Below are positions 27,801 through 36,800 of a stretch of DNA of 64,000 nucleotides, one piece after another. A program made the position numbers and the translations under genes. The notes beneath the pieces were generated by a model that saw nothing but the letters and a program-made list of their open reading frames with translations, searched no databases and was not told where the DNA came from. Source of the stretch: Streptomyces halstedii (GTDB taxonomy: Bacteria > Actinomycetota > Actinomycetes > Streptomycetales > Streptomycetaceae); the NCBI GenBank assembly GCA_000720535.1, contig JOAZ01000001.1, forward strand, positions 434,001-498,000, given 5' to 3'. The number at the start of each line of letters is the position of its first letter. Positions within the stretch are counted from its first letter, which is position 1.

Positions 27801-30800
27801 CGAGAGCCCCCGCGGGGAGAGCGCCTCGCGCAGCCCGGCGGTGAGCCCCGTCTGCCCCGAGGCCTCCTGGAGGGCCTGGGCGGGGGCGGTGCCGAGGACG
27901 GTGAGCGGGGTCCGCCTGGCCTCCCGGACGGCGCCCTTCAGCGCCGTACCGTCGAGCACGGTGCCGGCGTGCCCGTCGCCCGCCCCGTCGGCCTGGGCGG
28001 TGGCCAGGGTCAGCGCGTCGTGCACGTTGGCCGCGCCGAGTACGTCCACGGCGAGGAATCCGGTCCCCACCACGTCGTCCAGCGAGAGGTCGCTGTCCCG
28101 CGAGCGCCAGGCGGACACCTCGTCCGGTCGCGCCTGGGCGGCGGTCAGCACCGTGACCCGGCGCTCCGGTCCGTCCACCGAACCCTGGGAATCCGATTCG
28201 GAGTTGCCGTCCGTGCCGTCGTTCCGTGTGCCGGTGGTCTCCGGGGTGAGCAGGCTGACGGGGAGCAACTCGCGCAGAGTGCCCACGTCTCCGGTGACCG
28301 GGCCGAGGAGCGCGTCTCCCACGCCGTCCGTCATCGTCACCGTCAGCTCGTACGAGGTGATCAGTTCCGCGTGTGACTGCGTGGTGGCGATGTTCGGGTT
28401 CACCGCCCTGCCGACGCCGCGCGAGCGGCTGCTCTGCTGCTGCCCTGCCGCCCCGCCCTGGAGACTGGGGCCGACGCCGAGCAGTCCGGAACCCTTCTGC
28501 ACGGCTGGGCTCTCGGACACCGAGAGCGTCGCGTCCCGGCCGTGGTCCTGGGACGACCCCTTCTCCACGTCGCGGCCGGTGGGCCGGTAGTCCTCCACCT
28601 CGTATCCGTTGCGCAGCCGGTCCACCGTCGTCCTGACCGGGGTCAGCTGGAACCGCAGCTGACCGGGGCTTCCCCCGGTCGGCAGATCGCCGGGGCGGGC
28701 CCACGCCCGGTACTGGACGGGCAACGTGACCCCGTCGGTGGTGAGTTCGTGCACCTGCCCCCGGAGGAAGTCCGGGGACAGCATCTGGAGCACCTGCTCC
28801 CGGTCGTGCGAGGGCACACCCAACGCGTCCAACTGGGGCAGCAGTTCACGGGCGTGCGCGCTCGCGTCGAGCTGGCCCGTGGCGTGGGTGGCGAACCGGC
28901 GCTGCCGCAGGAACGGCGGCACCTCGTACCCCTTGCCCAGGTGGTGCGGGGTCTGGGTGCCGAGGCCGTCCGGCGCGAGACCCGTCTCGATGGCGTCCTG
29001 CATCGGCACATGCATGACCACCGCGTCCGGCACGTGGTGGCTCCGGGCGGCCGCCGGACGCGGCTGCGGCGCCTGCCGCCCGAGCCAGGGGGCGGCCCGC
29101 CCGGCCAACGAGCGCACGGCCGACGCGGAGCGGGTACCGATGAGCCCCAGCGCGGCGCTCCACCGGTCCCGCACCGCGACCGTCTCCGTGAGGTCACCCA
29201 GAACCGGATAGGTGCGTCCGGCGTACGTGAGGATGGTGTTGCGGCCGTTGCTGTTGGCGCGGGACTCCGACGACCCCTTGCCCCAGGAGAGCTGACCGCC
29301 CGCCGCGTAGCTGCCGTGGACCGGGTGGTGGCCGTCCACGTGCTGCAACGCGAGGGAGTTCTGCACCCCCACCGTCGTCCTGGACGACGACCCACCGCTG
29401 CCTGTGGTGCGCCGGTCGGCCCCGGTGGTCACCTCGAAACTGCTCGCGTTCGGATCGCCGGCCACCCGGAGGTTGTGCAGCCGGGCCCGGAACGTCGCCT
29501 TCACGTGGTGCGTCTGGAGCGGACCCGCGGCCTCCAGCCCCGTCGTACGGATGCCGAACGGGCCCAGCGCCTGGCTGAGATGACCCGCCACCCACACGTT
29601 CTCCATGGCCCGGCGCAGTACGTTGCGCAGCGGTGTGCCGGGCGTCGTGACGTGCCAGGAGTCGCCGGTCGCCTGCGCGGCGGTGCGGTCCGTCATGTCC
29701 TGGCGCTGCCGCGCGCCCTCGACGCCCAGTATCGCGAACGGCCGGCTCAACAGGTCCCGGGTCCACGAGGTTTCGGGGTCCGCCGGGTCCTGGACGGGGC
29801 CGGTGCCGTCGATGAGCGACTCGGCCTCGGTGGAGGAGAGCTCCTCCGGACCGGGCGTCGGCGCCGGTGAGGCGGGAGGCCCGGCGGGCTTCGGCGCGGG
29901 GCCGTACCGGGTGGAGCTGTGCGCCGCCGGTACGGCCAGTTCCACGCGTCCGACGGGCGCCGTCCCCTTCTCGAACAGCGGCCGTTCACCGACCCTGCTG
30001 ACGAAGTATCCGGCGCCCAGCGCTCCCACGGTGACCAGCCGGGCCCAGCCGCGCGGACGCCGGTGCCCGTCGAACGAGGCGTTCAACTCCACGCGGTAGC
30101 TGAAGAGATGGGCCGACGTCTGGGCCGTCAGATGGTCGTTCGTCACCGAGACGCCGTTGCGCGTCGCCCGGTTGCGCCCCCACGCCTGCCGCACGCCGAA
30201 CGTCGACCAGCCCGTACGCCTCGCCGTGCCGGTCTCGGGCGCCTTGTCCTTGTCGCGCGGCGAGACGCCTACCTCGACCCCGGCGGACAGCGTGCTCGAC
30301 CCCTGCTGCCCCTGCCCCACCTGCTGGGTGGCGCTCACCGAGTTGCGCAGGGAACGCTCGCTCAGCGACGTCTCGTACCGCCGGTCGGTCAACTGCGCGG
30401 TGAGCGTGAGCGTGTGGTGCCCGTCGCGGAACGCCCCGGTCTCGGTGAGGCTCACCGGCACACCCGTGGTCGTGAGCACCTCCAGGCTCTGGGCCAGCGT
30501 GGGCCGGTTCAGCGCCTCCCGGACCTGGCGGTCGTTGTGCAGCGCCGTACGGGCGGGCCCGTCCCCGCGCAGCAGCCGGGCCACCTTCGGGTGCCGCAGC
30601 TCCCAGGGGGCGGGGAACAGGGCCGGGTACGAGCGGTGCAGCGCGTCGAGCACCGAGTCGGCGAACGTCGTCATCGGATCCGGGGCGGGCGCGCCGGTCT
30701 CCCGGACGGCACCGGTGCCCTCGGCGGTCTCCGTCTCGGCGTCGGACACGGGGTGTTCGGGCAGGAAACCCTCCGCGCGGGTCTGGCCCAGATGCGTCGG

Positions 30801-33800
30801 GTCGTCCTGGGTCAGATACGGGGGCGCCGTGGGCTCCGGCCCCGGCTCGGGCGCGGACTGCGCGGGCGTACGGGTGTCCCACGAGGCGAGCCGCTTCGCC
30901 TCGGTCGTGGGCAGCCAGTCCAGCGTCACCACCCGGAACGGCCGTGCCGCGGAGGACGGTTCGCCGGGCTTGCGCAGATAGAGCGTCTTCTCCACCCGGT
31001 ACAGCCCCACCGGAGTTCCCTTGACCCGGCCGGTGACCTTACGCGCCGCGGAACCGCCCAGATAGTGCGCGCGGCCCGCGCCGACATCGACCCGGGCCAT
31101 GGGCCCGCCCTGGAGGCGCACGTCCACCGGACCGCCGGTGAGGGTGTGGTTCGGTCCGGCCGTGACCTGCACGCCGATCCGCGTCTCACGGGTGTGCGTG
31201 CGGTCGTTCTGGAACACCCCCTGGGTGACGTCGCGCACCTCGACCTTGGTCGCCTCGGTCACCAGGGTGCCCTCGTGGGCGACAGCGCGCTCCACGATCA
31301 GATGGCCCAGCGGGTGGTGCGAGCCGCCCCGGGTCAGCTCCGGACCCACCACCTGTCCGGACAGCCGGGGGAACAGCCCCAGCAGCTTCCCCGGCCGCAG
31401 GAACGACACCAACCGCTGGTGCGCCGAACTGCCGGGCCGCGCACCGGACATGGCGAGGGCCATGTCCTCCGGCGAGTCCCGCAGGTACAGGGCCTCGGTG
31501 TCCGTGACCCGGGGGGTGAGCCCGTCGGGGAAGGTGATCTTCTTCGGTGCCCGCGCGGGACCCGAGTACGGCTCGGTGAGCGAGTCCTGCAACCGCCAGG
31601 TGAGCCCGTGGCGCATCGCGAAGTCGTGCCGGCGGATCTCGTGCCGCCGCCATCCGGTGGACTCCACCGGGACGGACGTGGTGTCCGTGGTGACGGGGCC
31701 GGCCGGGGCGCCGGGCGCCGGGGCGCCGGGCGCCGGGGTCACCTCGTCGACGCGCACCCGGTAGTACACGTCGTCCAGGTGCAGGTGGGAGCCGTCCATC
31801 CCGCGCATCTCGGTCTGGCTGAGCGCCTGCGTACCCGTGTTGATGTCGGTGCGCCGCGACCGTCCGACCGAGGCACCGAGCTTCAGCATCCACTCCAGCG
31901 GCGGGCCCATGCTCAGCGCCCCGGCGACGCGGCGCATCGTGCCGACGCTGCGGGGCACGCCGGTCGTGGCCTGCCCGCGGTGCACGGTGTCCAGCTTGAC
32001 CGTCACCCCGTCCGGGTCCGGGAGACGCTCCCAGCGGTGGTACGGGACCGCCTCGACGGTCACTTCGTAGCCGACCTCGGAACGGGCGCGCGCCACGAAC
32101 GTGGCGCCGCGCGGGCCGGTGAACGCGGACGGCTCCTCGGCCAGCAGACGGCGCAGCTCGGCGTCGTCGAACCGCTCGCGCACGTGCGGGGGCAGGTGCG
32201 CCAGGATCTCGTCCGCCACCTGGTCGACCCCGCGCAGGGTGGTGCGGCCCACGCCGGACATGAGCCCGCCGGGCGGAGCGGTACCGGACGTGTCGTCCGC
32301 CTCGGGGTTGAGGAGGACGGCGGGCAGGTGGCTGGCGTCCTCGAAGGTGACGGACTTCGGCGGCGGCCCCGGCGGGGGCGCGTCGTCCCCGGTCAACAGG
32401 CGTGGTGGGCGGTGCCGTTCGAGCTGGGTCTCCAGCGGCACCCGCTCGCTCTCCTCGGTGGTCACGGGGTCCGTGTCCGTGGCCGGTGTCGCGTTCGGGT
32501 CGGCGACGGGGTCCGGGTCGGGGTCCGGCACGGGATCGGGGTCGGGGTCCGGGAGGGGCGGGGGTGTGGGTGTGGGCGTGGGCGACGGTGTGGTGCCAAG
32601 CGTCTCCGGGGTGGGCGTCGGCGCGGGGGGCAGCGGGGCCAGGTCAGGCGTGGGCGTCGGCGCGGGGGCCGTGAGTGGTGCGTCCGGTGCCGGTAGCGGA
32701 GTGGTGAGCGCCTCGTAGTGGTCCTGGCCGTTGTAGGCGACGTACAGCGTCCCGCCCCGGCCGCCCGGGTTCACGGCCGTGACGGTTCCGTCGTGGACCA
32801 CCCGCAGATCGACGTCCGTCGCCCGCGCCAGCGCCGTCGGCAGCAGGTCGCCGAACGGGGAGGACCAGAGCGCGGTACGGGCCGCCGTCTCGGTCAGCAG
32901 CCCACCGCTGCCGAGCCGCCGTGCCGCCTCCGGGGTGGGCGCCACGTCCAGCAGGCCCGGGTACGGGCTCTGGAGCAGCAGCCGTCGCCACAGCGCCGCG
33001 TCGCCCGCCAGGATGGCGTCCGACGCCCTCTCCCACGCCGCCTCACCCGCCTCGTCCCTGGGTGTGGCGCCGCCGATGAAGTGCTCCCGCAGGTCGCCCA
33101 GGACGGTGAGGACGGGATCGGGCGCCGACTCCGTCAGGGCGTCCGCCAGTTCGGAGCGGGTGAGGCGGGTGCCCAGCAGGTCGCGCAGCCCGGACACGTC
33201 CAGGTCCGCCCACTGGTGGAGGGTGTTCTGCCCGCGCGCCGAGATCAGGACGGACCGGAAGAAGCAGTCGCCGTCGCCCGGTACGGCGGTACGGCGGAAG
33301 TCCCGGTCGTCCGCGCGGACCAGGGGGGTCTCCGTGTCCCCGCCGGGCGGGCCGACGACGGAGAGGTCCGTGACGGATTCCCCGGTGGTGGCGGGCCGGT
33401 CGGTGGCCGGGGCGGGCGCCGTGCCGGGGACGAGGTCCGGCCTCCGGCGCAGCAGCGTCGCGGTGTCCTCGGGGCTCAGCCCCAGCTCGGACAGGGGGAG
33501 CGGGCCGTCGGACAGCAGCCAGGTCACCCGCGCCGAGTGCGCGTACGCGAGACCCCGCACGTCCTGCGGGTACACCGGTGCGGAGGGCGGCGGTTCGGCC
33601 GCAGGAGGCGGGATCAGCGTACGGAGCGTCACCTCGGGGCCGCCCCCCGACCGCAGCCGGGCCGCCTCGCCCAGGAAGCCGGTGTACTGGTCGCGGCCGG
33701 GCTCCGTACCCTCCGCGAGCCCGTACCGGTCGGTGACCATCCGGCGCAGCAGATCGGGGGTCATCCGTGCGTCGGCGTAGCGGCCCGCCGGATCCGGGGT

Positions 33801-36800
33801 ACGCCACCGCAGCCCCTCCGCGAAAGCCAGCCCACGCAGCAACTCCCGGCGCTTCGGGAGTTGTTCGGCGTCCGGGCCCAGCGTGCCGCGCAGCGTGCGC
33901 ACGGCCTGGAGCGTCCGTGCCCGGGTGAACGCGTCGGCGGGGCCCCGCCCGCTGTGCAGCCCGGCCGAGCGTGCCAGCGCGTCCAGCCGCCGCCCCGAGG
34001 GCTCGGGTGTGAACAGCCGCCACTCGCCGGGTCCGTCCGTCCCCTCCGTGAGCACCGCGCGTACGACACCGTCGGCGTCCTTCGCCGTGCCCGCCTCGCT
34101 GGTGGGCGCGTACACCGGCCGGCCCGTCCGGTTCGCCACGTGCTGGGCGACCGGGAGGCCCGCCACCCGCGGCTGCTTGCCCGTCTCGCAGGAGAACAGC
34201 ACCAGCGGCCGGGTGCGGTCACCGGGTTTGCCCCAGGCGCGCAGCACCTCGCCCAGTTGCACGCCGCTCACCACGACGGACGGCAGCGTGGAGTCGTTCG
34301 TGCCCAGGGTGACGGTACGCGGGGTGCCGTGGGCCACGAAGTAGTCCGCGCCCTTCGGCGTCCCGGAGCCCGGCAGCGGTCGCGACGGGCCGGTGAAGAC
34401 CGTGCGCGGCGGGGGCGGGCCGTCGCCGTCCGTCGTCGGAGTGGAGGTGACGCGGCGGGTGTCGCGGTAGCCGTCCTGGTCCAGCAACCGCTGCCGCGCC
34501 GCGCTCTGCGGGGTGTGGTCCTCGGCGGGGCTCTGCGACACGGTCAGCGTGCGTACCGCGGTGCCTTGCCGGGGGCCGGTGACGCCGTCCGCGACGAGGC
34601 GGCGCACCTGGTCCACGGGCAGCGCGTGCCCGTCCAGGGTGGTGACGACCGGCGGGGCGCTCCGGGCGGGCGAGTCCGCCGACCGGAACGGGCGCGCCAC
34701 CAAGCGGGCCAACGAGGACCAGGCGGAGTCCTTCGGGGCCGGTGTGGTCGGCGGCGGAAGCGGGGGAGAGGGGGCGGTCGGCGGCGGGGTGGTAGCGGTC
34801 GGCGTCGGCTCGGACTCCAGAAGCAGGTCCGAGGCCACCTCCTCCGGGTCCCTGGGCGTGGTGGTGGTCCCGTCCGGCGCGGGGTGCGGTGCGGGGGAGG
34901 GGGCCGGGCTCGTCTCGGTGTCGAGGGGCCGGCTGCCCTCCTTCTCCGGGGCGGGGGGAGGCGGCGGGGTGGCCCGGGTGGGCGGTGCGGTGTCCTCGGT
35001 GCCGTGGGTCGTCCCCTCCGTGCTCACCGTCCCCACCGTGGCGGAGCTCTCCGTGACGGGCCGCCGGGAACCGGTGTCGAGCCCGGAATCGGAGGTGGTG
35101 TCCGGGCCCAGGGCGGCGGAGAGGGGCAGCAGGACGTCCGCGCCGGGGAACACGGTCCCCAGGTCGCCGTCCGTACCGTCCCCCGGGCCGGTCACCGGGG
35201 GGACCGTGGAGAGCGGACGGACGCGCACCGGCCCGTTGGGACTGTCGCGGGTCAGCACGGCGGCCTCGCGGGACGGGGTGCCGCGCCCCGGTGTGCCGGT
35301 CGTCTGCGCGCCGGTCGTCGGTGTGCCGGGCGCGGGCGTGTCCGTGACGGGCGTGACCGCCGGCGGACCCAGCACCACCGCGCGGTCTCCGCCCGCGAGA
35401 TCGAGCAGACGTGCCGCCTCCGCCGGATCGTCGTACGGCAGGGGCCCGTCCGTCACCACCACGGTCAGCGGGTCCGTGTGCGTCGCCTCGGTATCGCCGT
35501 TGTCCGGCGACGGGGAACCGACCGAGTCCGGGTCGGTCACCTGGACCTGCGGGTCCGCGTGGTCCACCGTCTCGGGGGAGGACGTGACGACCGGGGCGTC
35601 GCGGTGCTCGTTCCCGCCTGTCGTACGGGCACCGCCGGGCGTCTGGGCCGGGGCGTTGTTCGGCGCGGCGGTGCTGGTGGGCGCGGAAGCGGGCGGGGGC
35701 GTCGGCGTCGCCGCGGGCGGAGTCGGCGTGGGTGCGGGCGCCGGTGGCGTAGGGGCGGGTGCCACGTTCGTGGGGAGGTCCCCGGGGGCCGTCCGGGTGG
35801 GGTCGGGGACGGCGGCCGTGTCGATGTGCGGGGCCGTGTTCGGGCCCGTGTCCGTGGCCGGGTTCGAGCCCGTGTCCGTGCTCGCGTCCGTGTCCGTGGT
35901 CGCGTTCGAACCCGTGCTCGCGTCGGCGTCGGTGTCCGGGGCGTGGGGGTGCGTGGTCGTCGGGGCGGAGTTCTGCGGCGAGGGGCCGGAACCGGTCGTC
36001 GCGACGGGACCGGAACCGGTGGTGCCGCCGGGGCCGGTGGCGGAGGTCCCCGGAGGCTCGTGCCGGACCGAGTCGGAGCCGAGGCTGTCCAGCGTGTGGC
36101 GTACGTGGTCGGTGTCCAGGTGGACGCCGGTGCCCTGCCCGTCCGCGACGACCCGTAGGCCGGGGCCGTTCGCCAGGCTCCGGTGGAGCGCGTCGCGTAT
36201 CTCCGTCTCGACCGTGCCGGGCTGACCGCCGCGCAGCTCCGCGAGGGCGTTGAGCGCGTCGGCCCGTTCCTGCGGGGAGCCCGTGTGGACCTGGCGCCAC
36301 AGATCGCTCTCGGCGGGGTCCATCCCGTACCCGTCGAAGTTCCGGTACGGCGGCGGTGCCTCGTACGGCGGGGGAGGGCTCTGCGTGCGGGAGGACGTGC
36401 GGTCGTCGTCACCGAGGGCGTTGTCGCGGTGCGTGTCCGGGGCGCGGGTGTCCACTGTGCGCGGGTCGCCGTCGCCCGTGCCGGTGGTGGTGACACCGGA
36501 GTGGCCGGACGTGTCCTTGCCCGAGGGGGGAAGGCCGGAGGCGGAGACGGTGGGTGGGGGCGCGCCGCGAAAGCCGTTCATCACGTCCCTCAGGCCCGTA
36601 CCGGTGTTGATCGCCCCGGCGTTGAGCGCCGTACCGACCCGGTCGCTGACGCCCGCGCCCACGAAGGTGGACCAACTGGTCGACCAGTCACCGTAAAGGA
36701 GACCGCCGGCAAGGATCTCGGCCAGGGACTCGGCGCCGCCCGAGGCCAGGAAGTCGGACGTCTCCTTGATCGCGTGGTGCCCGGTGAGCGGCACCGCACC

